DNA from: Microbispora sp. H13382
GTDB lineage: Bacteria > Actinomycetota > Actinomycetes > Streptosporangiales > Streptosporangiaceae
Assembly: GCF_014161445.1 (NCBI RefSeq)
Contig: NZ_JABBXA010000022.1
Coordinates: forward strand, 62,001 to 126,000
DNA: 64,000 nucleotides
Direction: 5' to 3'
Positions 16,474-25,495 of the stretch are shown here, piece by piece; position 1 is the first letter of the stretch, and each line of letters starts with the position of its first letter. The notes under the pieces were generated by a model that saw nothing but the letters and a program-made list of their open reading frames with translations, had not been told where the DNA came from and searched no databases. A program made the translations under genes and the position numbers.

Positions 16474-17076
16474 CTACGCCTCGTCCTCGGCGTCGATCGG
16501 GCGGCCGAACGTGACCGCGTCGCGTACGGCAGCGGGCACGGTGGAGCGAAGAGGCGCGTCGGGGCGCAGCCCGAGCGCGTCGTTGACCGTCGAGAACGCC
16601 ATGCGAAGAGCCACGAACGCGGTGATCGTGAAGATCTGCGGATCGCTGAATCCCGCGTCGCGCAACTCCTGCACGTCCGCCGCGGTGGTGCCGTTGGGGT
16701 CGCGGGCCACCTTGCGGGCCCACGCGGCCATGGCCCGCTCGCTGCCGCTCAGGCCGTCGTCGACGCCCTTCAGCACGCCGGCGGCGGTCTCCGCGTCGCT
16801 CGCCTGGGCCAGCCTGGTGCCCCACATGAGCGAGCAGTAGGAGTCGCCGAACGCCGACGCGCACGCGGTGACGAGGACGGAACGCTGACGCAGGCTGAGG
16901 TGATCCCCGGCGTTCACCTGCCGCAGCAGATCGAACAGCCCGGTCATCGTCGCCGGCTGATAGGCCCACAGGCGTGAGGTGCTCATCACGTAACCCACCT
17001 CGGCGATGTCCTCGTCGAAGATCTGCCGGGCCTCGTCGCTGACGTCGGGGACACCGAGAAAACCGATCCTGTCCAT
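16474..17076 (-). CDS. AhpD-like (carboxymuconolactone decarboxylase family) protein
   Basis: 200-residue all-helical protein of the AhpD/CMD superfamily. The core segment LRQRSVLVTACASAFGDSYCSLMWGTRL (about residues 78-105) aligns with the AhpD active-site helix. It keeps a single Cys (YCSLMWG) and lacks the second Cys and the His of the CxxCxxxH motif. Peroxidase activity is therefore doubtful; it may be a related oxidoreductase or a non-catalytic member. The minus-strand ATG at 17076 follows ggagaagagacc, a good ribosome site. It is divergent from the large LuxR/ATPase regulator 134 bases away, which is the obvious candidate controller. Confidence 0.8.
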   Translation of the reverse strand: MDRIGFLGVPDVSDEARQIFDEDIAEVGYVMSTSRLWAYQPATMTGLFDLLRQVNAGDHLSLRQRSVLVTACASAFGDSYCSLMWGTRLAQASDAETAAGVLKGVDDGLSGSERAMAAWARKVARDPNGTTAADVQELRDAGFSDPQIFTITAFVALRMAFSTVNDALGLRPDAPLRSTVPAAVRDAVTFGRPIDAEDEA

Positions 17077-17210
17077 GGTCTCTTCTCCACCGCTCGCTGG
17101 GCATTCCCGCGCCACCAGCGTCGCCGCTCGCCGCCGCCGGCGCATCCGTGTTTCGCACGGATCCTCGTACGGACGCGGTCTCCGTACCGATGGGGAAGGA
17201 CAATGCACCC

Positions 17211-19718
17211 ATGAGGCACCATGAGGCCGGCCTGCCCGATCGGCTGGCTCGCGCCGGCGTCACCCGGCGCGAGGCCGAGGTTCTCTGGGCGGTCGCCGAG
17301 CGGCTGCGCAACCGCGAGATCGCCGAGCGGCTCCACGTCTCGGTCCGCACGGTGGAGAGCCACATCGCCGCCCTGCTGCGTAAGCTCGGCGCCCCGGACC
17401 GGGCGGCACTGGCCGGGACGGCCGTACGGCTGAGACGTGCCGGCTCCGCTCTTCCCTCGCCCCTGACCAGCCTCGTCGGCCGGGACCGCGAGACGAGCGA
17501 ACTCGTCGCGCTGCTCGGCTCCCACCGCCTGGTCACGCTCGTCGGCCCGGGCGGCGTGGGCAAGACCCGCCTCGCGCTGCGGGTGGCCGCGGCCCTCGCC
17601 GGCCGGTTCCCCGGCGGCGTCCGGCTCGCCGATCTCGCTCCGGTGGAGCCGGAGTCGGTCGGCGGCACCTTCGCGCGGGCGCTGGGCGTGGTGCCGGAGC
17701 CGGACTGGCCGTTACGCGACATCCTGCGGGAGGTCGCCGCGGAAACGGGCTGCCTGCTGCTCGCGGACAACTGTGAGCACGTCGTCGCGGAGGCCGCCGA
17801 GACCGTGGCCGGCCTGCTCGGCGCCGGCGGGCCGCTGCGGGTGCTCGCCACCAGCCGCGAACCGCTCGGCATCCCCGGCGAGGTCGCCTACCAGGTGCGG
17901 ACGCTGGACCTCCCCGCCCCGCACGCGCCCGAGCGCGCCGAAAGCATCGCGGCCTACGACGCCGTACGCCTGTTCGTCGACCGGGCGACGGCCGCGTCGC
18001 CCGGCTTCACCCTCGACGACGCCGTCGCCCCGGCCGTCGCGGCGCTGTGCCGGCGCCTCGACGGGCTGCCGCTGGCCATCGAACTGGCGGCGTCCCGGCT
18101 GCGCGCCTTCGGGCCGGTCGAGCTCGTGGAGCACCTCGACCGGCGCTTCGAGCTGCTGTCCGCCGGAGCCCGTACCGCCCCGCCTCGGCACCGTGCCCTG
18201 CGCAGCACCATCGACTGGAGCTACCGGCTGCTGGACGACGACGAGCGAGCCATGTTCGAGCGGCTCGGCGTGTTCCCCGCCGACTTCGACCTGACGGCCA
18301 TCGCGTCGACGTGCGCGGATCTCGGTGACGACGCCGTGATGACGCTGCTGCCCAGGCTGGTGGACAAGTCGCTCGTCTCCCCTCTCGGGCACGGCACCCG
18401 GCGCTACCGGCTGCTCGAGACGATCCGGGCCTACGCCGCCCTGCGGCTGGCGGGCTCCGGCGGCGAGGCGGCCGCCAGGCGCCGCCACGCCGCCCACTAC
18501 CTCGCCCTCGCCGAAGAGGCGGCCGAGCGGCTCCGCACCTCCGGCCAGCGCGACTGGCTCGACCGCTTGACGGCGGAGCAGCCGAATCTGCGTGCCGCGC
18601 TGGCCCACAGCACCGGCACCGGCGACGTCGAGTCCGCCTGGCGAATGATCGCGGCGCTGCAGCGGTTCTGGGATGTCACCGGGCGGCGCCGCGAAGCGCA
18701 CCAGTGGATCCGGCGGGCGCTGGCCGTAGCCGACCCGCCCGCGACGCCCGCCGTCGTCGCCGGGCTCACCGAGGCCAGCGCGATCCTGGATTCCCGGGAC
18801 TCCCGGGCCGCGTTCGACCTGGCCGGGAAGGCGGCGAGACTGGCGGCCGGCCTCGACGGTCTCACCCGCGCCAGGGCGGCGCGCGCGGTCGGGATGACCG
18901 CGACCTGGGTCCGGCCGGAGCTGGCCGCCCCGGCGCTGGAGGAGGCGCTGGCCGGGTTCGGCGACGAGCACCCGTGGGACAGCGCGCTGACGATGCAGGG
19001 GCTCACGACCGGCGCCGGCGACCTGTCCCGGGCGCTTCGGTGGGGACGGGACGGCGTCGCGTTGTTCCGCGCGGCCGGCGATCACATGTACGCGGCCAAC
19101 ACCCTGTTCATCATGGCGCAACGGTCGATGTTCGCCGGTGTCGCCGACGACGAGGTGCACGGGTGGCTCACCGAGAGCCGCGCCCTGGCCGAGGCCGCCG
19201 GCAGCGAGGCGGACCTGGCGCACGCGACGGTCGGCTTCGGGCAGCTGGCGTGGCTGCGCGGCGACCACGAGCACGCCGCCGAGCTCATGAGCGAGTGCCT
19301 GCCCACCCTGCGCCGGCTCGGCGACCGCCGCTGCACCGGCCGGGCGCTGTACATCCTCGGTGAGCGGGCGTACGAGAGGCAGGAGCCGGCCCGCGCCGAG
19401 GAGCTGTTGCGCGCCGGTGTCGAGGCCGTCGCGCTCGCGGGTCAGTCGTCCGTGCTCGTGTCGGCGCTGGAAGCCCTGGCGGCCGTGTACGCCGCGCGGC
19501 ACCGCCCTCGAAGCGCGGCCGTGCTTCTCGGCACCGCGTACGGCGTGCGCGAGGCGGCCGGGGCACACATGCGGCCCGTCCGGCCGCCCGGCCGGGAGCT
19601 GCGCGACGCCCTCGTACGGGCCCTGGGCGCCGAGTCCTTCGACAGCGCCCACGGCCAGGGCGAGCGACTGACGCCCGCCGAGGCGCTGCGGCTCGTACCA
19701 TCCGGCGAACCCGGCTGA
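17211..19718 (+). CDS. LuxR-type HTH / AAA ATPase / TPR regulator
   Basis: 835-residue large regulator. An N-terminal LuxR HTH (GVTRREAEVLWAVAERLRNREIAERLHVSVRTVESHIAALLRKLG, about residues 15-60) is followed by a STAND-like ATPase with Walker A GPGGVGKTRL (about 112-121), Walker B-like CLLLADNCEHVV and ATSREPLGIPGE. A winged-helix segment (LRSTIDWSYRLLDDDERAMFERLGVFP) and an array of TPR-like helices run to the end. This order, with the HTH at the front, differs from MalT/LAL proteins, where it is C-terminal. Such proteins integrate ATP binding with an unknown signal. The ATG at 17211 is preferred (gaagga upstream); 17190 is possible. Divergent from the AhpD-like gene. Confidence 0.88.
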   Translation: MRHHEAGLPDRLARAGVTRREAEVLWAVAERLRNREIAERLHVSVRTVESHIAALLRKLGAPDRAALAGTAVRLRRAGSALPSPLTSLVGRDRETSELVALLGSHRLVTLVGPGGVGKTRLALRVAAALAGRFPGGVRLADLAPVEPESVGGTFARALGVVPEPDWPLRDILREVAAETGCLLLADNCEHVVAEAAETVAGLLGAGGPLRVLATSREPLGIPGEVAYQVRTLDLPAPHAPERAESIAAYDAVRLFVDRATAASPGFTLDDAVAPAVAALCRRLDGLPLAIELAASRLRAFGPVELVEHLDRRFELLSAGARTAPPRHRALRSTIDWSYRLLDDDERAMFERLGVFPADFDLTAIASTCADLGDDAVMTLLPRLVDKSLVSPLGHGTRRYRLLETIRAYAALRLAGSGGEAAARRRHAAHYLALAEEAAERLRTSGQRDWLDRLTAEQPNLRAALAHSTGTGDVESAWRMIAALQRFWDVTGRRREAHQWIRRALAVADPPATPAVVAGLTEASAILDSRDSRAAFDLAGKAARLAAGLDGLTRARAARAVGMTATWVRPELAAPALEEALAGFGDEHPWDSALTMQGLTTGAGDLSRALRWGRDGVALFRAAGDHMYAANTLFIMAQRSMFAGVADDEVHGWLTESRALAEAAGSEADLAHATVGFGQLAWLRGDHEHAAELMSECLPTLRRLGDRRCTGRALYILGERAYERQEPARAEELLRAGVEAVALAGQSSVLVSALEALAAVYAARHRPRSAAVLLGTAYGVREAAGAHMRPVRPPGRELRDALVRALGAESFDSAHGQGERLTPAEALRLVPSGEPG

Positions 19719-19757
19719 ACCAAGCCGTGGGCGGGCCCGATCAAGGGACGGCGGACG

Positions 19758-20720
19758 TCAGGAGGCGGCCGGACAGGACGAGTTCAGCTCCTTCTCGAAC
19801 CAGTCGATGGTGCGGCGCAGGCCGGTGACGGGATCGACGCGCGGACGCCAGCCGAGCCGCTCCTCGGCGAGCGAGGTGTCGGGACGGCGGACGGCGGGGT
19901 CGTCGACGGGCCGTTCGACGAACCGGATCGGGGAGGGCGAGCCCGCCAGGTCGCGGATCGTCTCCGCCAGCTCGGCCATCGACATCTCGGCCGGGTTGCC
20001 GATGTTCACCGGCCCGGCGAAGTCGCTCTCGGCGAGCGCGAGCACGCCGTCGATCGTGTCGTCCACGTAGCAGATCGACCGCGTCTGGCTGCCGTCGCCG
20101 GTCACGGTGATCGGCTCGCCGAGCAGCGCCTGACGGATGAACGTCGGGATCGCCCGGCCGTCGTGGGGCCGCATCCGCGGGCCGTACGTGTTGAAGATCC
20201 GTACGATCGCGGTGTCGGTCCCCCGCGAGTCGCGGTAGGCCGTGGTCAGCGACTCGGCGAAGCGCTTGGCCTCGTCGTACACGCTGCGCGGGCCGACCGG
20301 GTTGACGTTGCCCCAGTACGTCTCCTTCTGCGGGTGCTCCAGCGGGTCCCCGTACACCTCACTGGTGGAGGCGAGGACGAGCCGCGCGCCCTTCTCCGCG
20401 GCGAGCCCGAGGGTGTGCAGCGTGCCCATGCTGCCGACCTTCAGCGTCTCGATCGGATGGCGCAGGTAATCGGCGGGCGACGCGGCCGAGGCGAAGTGGA
20501 GCACCAGGTCGACCTGGCCCGGCACGTGGACGAACCCGGTGAGGTCGCACTCCACGAGCCGGAACGCCGGCCGCCCGATCAGGTGCTCCACGTTGCGCGG
20601 CGACCCGGTGAGGAAGTTGTCCAGGCAGACGACCGCCGCACCGCGTTCCACCAACCGTTCGCACAGGTAGGAGCCGAGGAACCCGGCTCCCCCTGTGACC
20701 ACGACACGAGACCCCTTCAC
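19758..20720 (-). CDS. NAD-dependent sugar epimerase, UDP-glucuronate decarboxylase (UXS)-like
   Basis: 320-residue extended SDR acting on a sugar nucleotide. It has the NAD motif VVVTGGAGFLGSYL, TGSPRNVEHL, HFASAASPADYLRHPIETLKVGS, the catalytic STSEVYGDP and YDEAK (Tyr/Lys), and RIFNTYGPRMRPHDGR. These are closest to UDP-glucuronate decarboxylases, which make UDP-xylose. In this heptose cluster it could instead epimerise or modify NDP-heptose in the role of HldD or BlmG, which sequence alone cannot decide. It is the last gene of the nine-gene minus-strand operon; its GTG overlaps the stop of the upstream GT9 gene (GTGA). Confidence 0.85.
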   Translation of the reverse strand: MKGSRVVVTGGAGFLGSYLCERLVERGAAVVCLDNFLTGSPRNVEHLIGRPAFRLVECDLTGFVHVPGQVDLVLHFASAASPADYLRHPIETLKVGSMGTLHTLGLAAEKGARLVLASTSEVYGDPLEHPQKETYWGNVNPVGPRSVYDEAKRFAESLTTAYRDSRGTDTAIVRIFNTYGPRMRPHDGRAIPTFIRQALLGEPITVTGDGSQTRSICYVDDTIDGVLALAESDFAGPVNIGNPAEMSMAELAETIRDLAGSPSPIRFVERPVDDPAVRRPDTSLAEERLGWRPRVDPVTGLRRTIDWFEKELNSSCPAAS

Positions 20721-21664
20721 CGCACTCCCACCCCCCGCAATCTCCTGACCGCGTCGAGCACCTCGGGCACGCCGATTTCGAGCAGGCCCTCCGACGGCCG
20801 GTCGCCGTGCGGGTCGCCCCTGCGCCCGGCCCACAGCGCGATGTGCGGGCCTCCCGGCGGCGGCCCCCACAGCGCGGGCGGCACCGGGCCGTACAGGATG
20901 ACCGAGGGCGTGCCCGCGGCGACGGCCAGGTGCGACATGCCCGTGTCGCCGCAGACGACCAGCGCGGCGTGCGCGGTCAGCGCGGCCAGCTCGGCCAGGT
21001 TCGTACGGCCCGCCAGCACGGACTCCTCCGGCAGGCCGGCGAGCTGGGCGACGTGCCGGGCGAGCGCGATCTCGGTCACGCCGCCGGTGACGACGACCCG
21101 GTGCCCCTGACCGGCCAGTTCGGCCGCCACCTGGGCGAAGCGGTCCGGCGGCCACTGTCTGGCCCGGAACGCCGCCCCCGGGTGGATGATCACCTCGCCT
21201 CCGGCGAGCGGGCTCGGTCCCGGGTCGCCCAGCGCGAGGTCCAGGGGGTCGGCCGGGATGCCGTGCCGCTCCAGCAGCGAGCACCACCGCTGCCTCTCGT
21301 GCGTCTCCGGCTCCCAGGGCGGCCCGTCCGAGCCCGGCACCAGGCGGTGGGTGTGCGTGAGCAGGCGGCCCGGCCGGGTGCGGCGCAGCGCCTGGATGCT
21401 CTCCGGGCCGCTGCCGTGCAGGTTGACCGCGACGTCGGGCGTCTCGTACGGCACCGGCCCCGGGCCGGACACGTCGAGCACCTCGTCGATGCCGCCGATC
21501 AGCGGGAGCAGCCCGCCGAGGTAGGCCGGGGCGGCCAGCACGAAGTGGTGCCCGGGATACGCCCGCCGCAGCGCACGGAGCGCGGGCACCGAGGCCAGCA
21601 GGTCGCCGAGCCCGAGCCCGCGCAGAGCGAGCAGGACCGGTCCGCCCGCGTCTTCTATGGCCAT
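20717..21664 (-). CDS. Glycosyltransferase family 9 (ADP-heptosyltransferase-like)
   Basis: 315-residue GT-B protein resembling WaaC/WaaF heptosyltransferases, which use ADP-heptose. The N-terminal LLALRGLGLGDLLASVPALRALRRAYPG is typical of GT9, as are VIIHPGAAFRARQWPP (phosphate-binding) and CGDTGMSHLAVAAGTPSVILYGP near the C-terminus. Cytoplasmic. The acceptor is unknown. It overlaps the SDR stop by ten bases and the epimerase start by four, so all three should be translated together. It is one of two GT9 enzymes in the cluster; the pair suggests two heptose additions or a heptose plus a related sugar. Confidence 0.85.
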   Translation of the reverse strand: MAIEDAGGPVLLALRGLGLGDLLASVPALRALRRAYPGHHFVLAAPAYLGGLLPLIGGIDEVLDVSGPGPVPYETPDVAVNLHGSGPESIQALRRTRPGRLLTHTHRLVPGSDGPPWEPETHERQRWCSLLERHGIPADPLDLALGDPGPSPLAGGEVIIHPGAAFRARQWPPDRFAQVAAELAGQGHRVVVTGGVTEIALARHVAQLAGLPEESVLAGRTNLAELAALTAHAALVVCGDTGMSHLAVAAGTPSVILYGPVPPALWGPPPGGPHIALWAGRRGDPHGDRPSEGLLEIGVPEVLDAVRRLRGVGVR

Positions 21665-22335
21665 GACGTCTCCGTCGAGGCGCACACGACCAGCTCCCTG
21701 ACCTCGCAGCCCTGCGGTTGGCCGAGCGCGAACAGGATCGCGGAGGCGACGTCCTCCGGCTGGTTCAGCCGGGCGTCGGGACCGGGCTTGTACTGCTCGG
21801 GACGGTCGTCGAAGAAGTTCGTCCGCATGCCGCCGGGGATCAGCAGGGTCACCCCGACCTGCCCGGCCAGCTCGGCCGCCAGGGCCCGGGTGAAGCCCAC
21901 GACGCCGAACTTGGAGGCGCAGTAGGCCGTCGCGTCGCTGAGCGCGCGCACCCCGAGCGTGGAGGCGACGGTGACGACCTTGCCGCCGGAGGTGCGCAGG
22001 TACGGCAGGGCCGCCCTGACCACCGCCGCGGTCCCGAGCAGGTTGACCGCGATCACCCGTTCCCACTGCTCGGCGGCCACGTCCTCCAGCCGGCCGCAGG
22101 CGTCGATGCCCGCCGCCGTCACGACGCCGTCGAGCCCGCCCGCCCGCTCGGCGAGCTCGCGTACGGCCCGCTCGGCCTGTTCCCGGTCGGCCAGGTCGGC
22201 GCGTACGTGCTCGAACCCGCCGTCCGGCTCGTCGACGTCGACGACCAGCGGCCGGCCGCCGGCCTTGGCGACCGCCGTCGCGGTGGCCCGGCCCAGGCCG
22301 GACGCGCCCCCGGTGATCAGTACGTTTCCCAGCAT
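21655..22335 (-). CDS. Short-chain dehydrogenase/reductase
   Basis: 226-residue classical SDR. It has the cofactor motif LITGGASGLGRATA (about residues 6-19), TAAGIDACG in place of NNAG, catalytic Ser in VASTLGV and AYCASK (Tyr/Lys), then GFTRALAAELAG and IPGGMRTNFFDDR. Its substrate is probably a sugar or sugar nucleotide of the heptose pathway, by context. The ATG at 22335 has aagggac upstream; there is a 32-base gap to hldE, the only real gap inside the operon. Confidence 0.85.
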   Translation of the reverse strand: MLGNVLITGGASGLGRATATAVAKAGGRPLVVDVDEPDGGFEHVRADLADREQAERAVRELAERAGGLDGVVTAAGIDACGRLEDVAAEQWERVIAVNLLGTAAVVRAALPYLRTSGGKVVTVASTLGVRALSDATAYCASKFGVVGFTRALAAELAGQVGVTLLIPGGMRTNFFDDRPEQYKPGPDARLNQPEDVASAILFALGQPQGCEVRELVVCASTETSWP

Positions 22336-22367
22336 TGAGGTGAGTCCCTTTCCATGAGCGGCCGCTG

Positions 22368-23750
22368 TCACGAAGCGGCCTGGGCGGCGGCGATGAGGCC
22401 GGTGGTGGAGTAGCCGGGCACGGTCGGCAGGATGACGACCTCCCCGCCGGTCCGGCGCACGGCCTCGGCCTCGGGCATCGACCGCTCGTCGTAGTCGCCG
22501 CCCTTCACCCACACGTCCGGGCACAGCCGTTCGATGACCTGCGACGGCGTCTCCTCGTCGAAGACCGTCACGGCGTCCACGCAGCCGAGTGCGCGCAGCA
22601 CCTCGACCCGGTCGCGCTCGCTCACCAGCGGCCTGCTCGGGCCCTTCAGCCGCCGGATCGAGTCGTCGGAGTTCACGCAGACCACCAGGGCGTCGCCTAA
22701 CGCACGGGCCCGCCGCAGCAGGCTCACATGCCCGGCGTGCAGCAGGTCGAAACACCCGCCGGTCGCGATCAGGCGGCCCCCGGCGGCGCGTACGGCGGCG
22801 GCCACCTCGAAGGCGGACGCGCCGGGCGCGAACGGCACCGGCGACTCGGCGGCCGGGCGCGGCAGGCGCAGCGCGGCGGCGCCGCCCTCCTCCACGAACC
22901 TGGTGGCCTCGCCGACCGCGCGGGCGACGGCGTCCTCGGTGGACGCGCCGTCCGCGAGGGCGAGCGCCGCCGCCGCGGCGAAGCGGTCGCCCGCGCCGCA
23001 GGCGTCCGTCCCGGCCGCGACGTGCGGCACCGGGACCGGCCCGAACCTGCCGCCGCGGCGGGCCAGCATCGCGCCGCGCTCCCCCAGCGTGATCGCGACG
23101 GCCTCGGCGTCGAGGTCGCGCACCAGCCTGCGGGCGGTGCGCTCCGGCGAGACGTACGGCTCGTGGCACATCCCGCGCGCCTCCGCCTCGCTGGGCGTGA
23201 CCAGCGCGCATCCCGGCACGGGCAGCGACCCGCGCGGATGGGGATCCCACACCAGCGGCACGTCGAGGCCGCGCAGCGGCTCGCGCAGCAGGTCGGCCAC
23301 GCCGCGCCCGTAGTCGGCGACCAGGACCGCGCTCGCCGAGGCGAGGGCGTCGGCCGCGCGGGCGAACGCGGAGGCGGAGGCCACCTGGCCGGGCCGTCCC
23401 ATCGCCCGCCCGTCACCGGTGTCGATCCTGACCAGTGTCTGCGCGCGGGCGCGGACCCTCGTCTTGCGCACGGTCGTGCCCCGCAGCGGCAGCCGCACGA
23501 TCTCGACGGCGGGCGACAGCAGGCCCGCCAGGCACCGGCCGGAGGGGTCGTCGCCCATGGCGGTGATCAGCACGACCCGGGTGCCGTCACGGGCGGCCAG
23601 CAGCGCCGCGAGGCCCGCCCCGCCCGGCCGGTGGTGCTCCGCCTGCCCCTCCACGACCGGGACGGGAGCGTCGGGGCACAGCCGGTCGGCCGTCCCCTCG
23701 ACGTCGACGTCGAGCAGGGAGTCTCCGACGATGACGAGTGGTCCGCTCAC
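22368..23750 (-). CDS. hldE: Bifunctional heptose-7-phosphate kinase / heptose-1-phosphate adenylyltransferase
   Basis: 460 residues with the two HldE domains in order. The PfkB-type kinase (about 1-300) has GDSLLDVDVEG, RPGGAGLAALLAA and the ATP/anion-hole motif AAGTDACGAGDRFAAAAALALADG. The nucleotidyltransferase (about 325-460) has GCFDLLHAGHVSLLRRARALGD and PDVWVKGGDYDERSMPEAE. It would phosphorylate D-glycero-D-manno-heptose-7-phosphate at C1 and, after GmhB removes the 7-phosphate, attach AMP to give ADP-heptose. Start GTG overlaps the gmhA stop (GTGA). HldE is usual in Gram-negatives; in actinomycetes it marks heptose-bearing glycans or antibiotics (BlmC-like). Confidence 0.92.
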   Translation of the reverse strand: MSGPLVIVGDSLLDVDVEGTADRLCPDAPVPVVEGQAEHHRPGGAGLAALLAARDGTRVVLITAMGDDPSGRCLAGLLSPAVEIVRLPLRGTTVRKTRVRARAQTLVRIDTGDGRAMGRPGQVASASAFARAADALASASAVLVADYGRGVADLLREPLRGLDVPLVWDPHPRGSLPVPGCALVTPSEAEARGMCHEPYVSPERTARRLVRDLDAEAVAITLGERGAMLARRGGRFGPVPVPHVAAGTDACGAGDRFAAAAALALADGASTEDAVARAVGEATRFVEEGGAAALRLPRPAAESPVPFAPGASAFEVAAAVRAAGGRLIATGGCFDLLHAGHVSLLRRARALGDALVVCVNSDDSIRRLKGPSRPLVSERDRVEVLRALGCVDAVTVFDEETPSQVIERLCPDVWVKGGDYDERSMPEAEAVRRTGGEVVILPTVPGYSTTGLIAAAQAAS

Positions 23751-24298
23751 ACCACTGCCTTTTCGATCACGTCACAGAGCATGTGGATCACCGTGAGGTG
23801 CACCTCCTGGATGGTCGCGGTGTCGTCCGCGGGCACGGTCAGGGCCTCGTCGCACAACTCGGCCAGCGGGTTCGGGCCGGGGCCGGTCAGCGCCCAGGTC
23901 GTCAGGCCGCACTGGCGCCCGGCCTCGGCCGCGCCGGTCACGTTGCGGCTCGTCCCGCTGGTCGACAGGCACATCAGCACGTCGCCGGGGCGGCCGTGCG
24001 CCCGCACCTGCCGCGCGTACAGCTCGGCCATGCCGAAGTCGTTGCCGATGGCGGTCAGCGACGAGGTGTCCGCGTGCAGCGGGATCGCGGCGTACGGCCG
24101 GCGGTCGGCGCGGTAGCGTCCGACCAGTTCCGCGGTGAGGTGCTGCGCCTCGGCCGCGGAGCCGCCGTTGCCGCACGCGAGCAGCCGCCCACCGCCGCTG
24201 AGCACGGCCGCGAGCTTGAAACCCCAGGCGTAGATCTTGGGTGTTTCCGGGTCCACCGCCGTCAGCGCGGTGCTCAGCCGGGCCAGGTGAGGATGCAT
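23747..24298 (-). CDS. gmhA: Sedoheptulose-7-phosphate isomerase
   Basis: 183-residue SIS-domain protein. CGNGGSAAEAQHLTAELVGRY (about residues 42-62), IPLHADTSSLTAIGNDFG, the serine-rich phosphate-binding LSTSGTSRNV (about 109-118) and the late HLTVIHMLCDVIE helix are diagnostic of GmhA. It converts sedoheptulose-7-phosphate to D-glycero-D-manno-heptose-7-phosphate, the first committed step for the cluster. Spaced three bases from the upstream GT4 stop and overlapping hldE by four. Length equals that of the family. Confidence 0.92.
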   Translation of the reverse strand: MHPHLARLSTALTAVDPETPKIYAWGFKLAAVLSGGGRLLACGNGGSAAEAQHLTAELVGRYRADRRPYAAIPLHADTSSLTAIGNDFGMAELYARQVRAHGRPGDVLMCLSTSGTSRNVTGAAEAGRQCGLTTWALTGPGPNPLAELCDEALTVPADDTATIQEVHLTVIHMLCDVIEKAVV

Positions 24299-24301
24299 CG
24301 C

Positions 24302-25495
24302 TCAGCCTCCCGCGGCGGCGAGGGTGCGAAGGCACCCGCCGGCCAGGTTTCGGTAGACGGACTCGGTCTGCTCGGCGATCCTGGGCCAGCCGTAGCGGGC
24401 CCGGGCCCGCCGGGCCCCGGCGGCCGACAGCGCCGCCCGCAGGCCGGGCCGGGTCAGCAGGTCGACGAGCGCGCGGGACAGCGCACGCGGCCGCCGGGGC
24501 GGCACGAGCACTCCGCATCCCGCGACGGTGTCGAGGTGACCGCCGACCGCCGAGGCGATCACCGGCACCCCGCAGGCCAGGGCCTCCAGGGGCACCATGC
24601 CGAACGGCTCGTACCAGGGCACGGTGACCAGGACGTCGGCCGAGCGCATGAGGCCGGGCACGTCGGCCCGGCTCACGCTGCCGATCAGCCGGACCCGGTC
24701 GCCGAGGCCGAGACCGCCGGCCAGCGTGCGCAGCCGCGCGCTCTCCTCGTCGCCCGGGTCGCCGCCCGCGATGACGAGCTCGGCGTCCGGCAGGTGGCGC
24801 AGGGCGCGGACGACGGTATCCACCCCCTTGCGCGGCACCATGCGGCCGATGCTCAGCACCCTCGGCCGGTCGCCGCGCGGGAAGACAGGGCCGTCGGGGC
24901 GGAACAGGCCGAGGTCGACGCCGCAGGGCACGACCGCGATCCGGTCGCGCGGCACGCCCATCGCGACGAGTTCGCGCACCTCGTCGGAGCAGGTGGCGAC
25001 GACCGCGACCGCCCGGCGGCCGATGTCGCGCTCGATCGCGATCCGGCTCGGCGGGCTGGTGTCGGCCTCGCCCTGCCAGCGCCGCTTGACCGTGCCGAGC
25101 GCGTGGTAGGTCTGCACGACCGGGATTCCGAGCGGCTCCGCCGCCGTCAGCGTGGCGAGGCCGCTCATCCAGAAGTGCGCGTGCGCCACGTCGGGCGGCT
25201 CGGCCTTCCACCTGCGGGCCAGGTCCGCCCCGAACTCCGGCATGTACGGCAGCAGCTCGTCCTTGGGCAGCGGCTCCGCCGGCCCGGCCGGCACGTGCTC
25301 GACGGTGACGCCGGGAGCCATGGGCACGGCGTCCGGCTGGTCGGGGGAGGTGCGCCGCGTGAGCACGACGACCTCGCTGCCCCGTTCCGCGAGGGCCAGG
25401 GCCAGCGCGGCGACGTGCACGTTCTGCCCACCGGCGTCCACGCCGCCGAGGTTCGCCAGCGGGCTCGCGTGCTCCGACACCAGGGCGATCCTCAT
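24302..25495 (-). CDS. Glycosyltransferase family 4
   Basis: 397-residue GT-B enzyme. The N-terminal GGVDAGGQNVHVAALALALAERG is typical of sucrose-phosphate-synthase/MshA-type GT4 enzymes. The C-terminal domain has VLSIGRMVPRKGVDTVVRAL and the donor-site Glu motif EPFGMVPLEALACGVPVIASAVGG (about residues 305-328). The donor may be an NDP-hexose or heptose; the acceptor is unknown. ATG at 25495 overlaps the stop of the preceding GT9 gene (ATGA). Cytoplasmic, fourth gene in the operon. Confidence 0.88.
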   Translation of the reverse strand: MRIALVSEHASPLANLGGVDAGGQNVHVAALALALAERGSEVVVLTRRTSPDQPDAVPMAPGVTVEHVPAGPAEPLPKDELLPYMPEFGADLARRWKAEPPDVAHAHFWMSGLATLTAAEPLGIPVVQTYHALGTVKRRWQGEADTSPPSRIAIERDIGRRAVAVVATCSDEVRELVAMGVPRDRIAVVPCGVDLGLFRPDGPVFPRGDRPRVLSIGRMVPRKGVDTVVRALRHLPDAELVIAGGDPGDEESARLRTLAGGLGLGDRVRLIGSVSRADVPGLMRSADVLVTVPWYEPFGMVPLEALACGVPVIASAVGGHLDTVAGCGVLVPPRRPRALSRALVDLLTRPGLRAALSAAGARRARARYGWPRIAEQTESVYRNLAGGCLRTLAAAGG

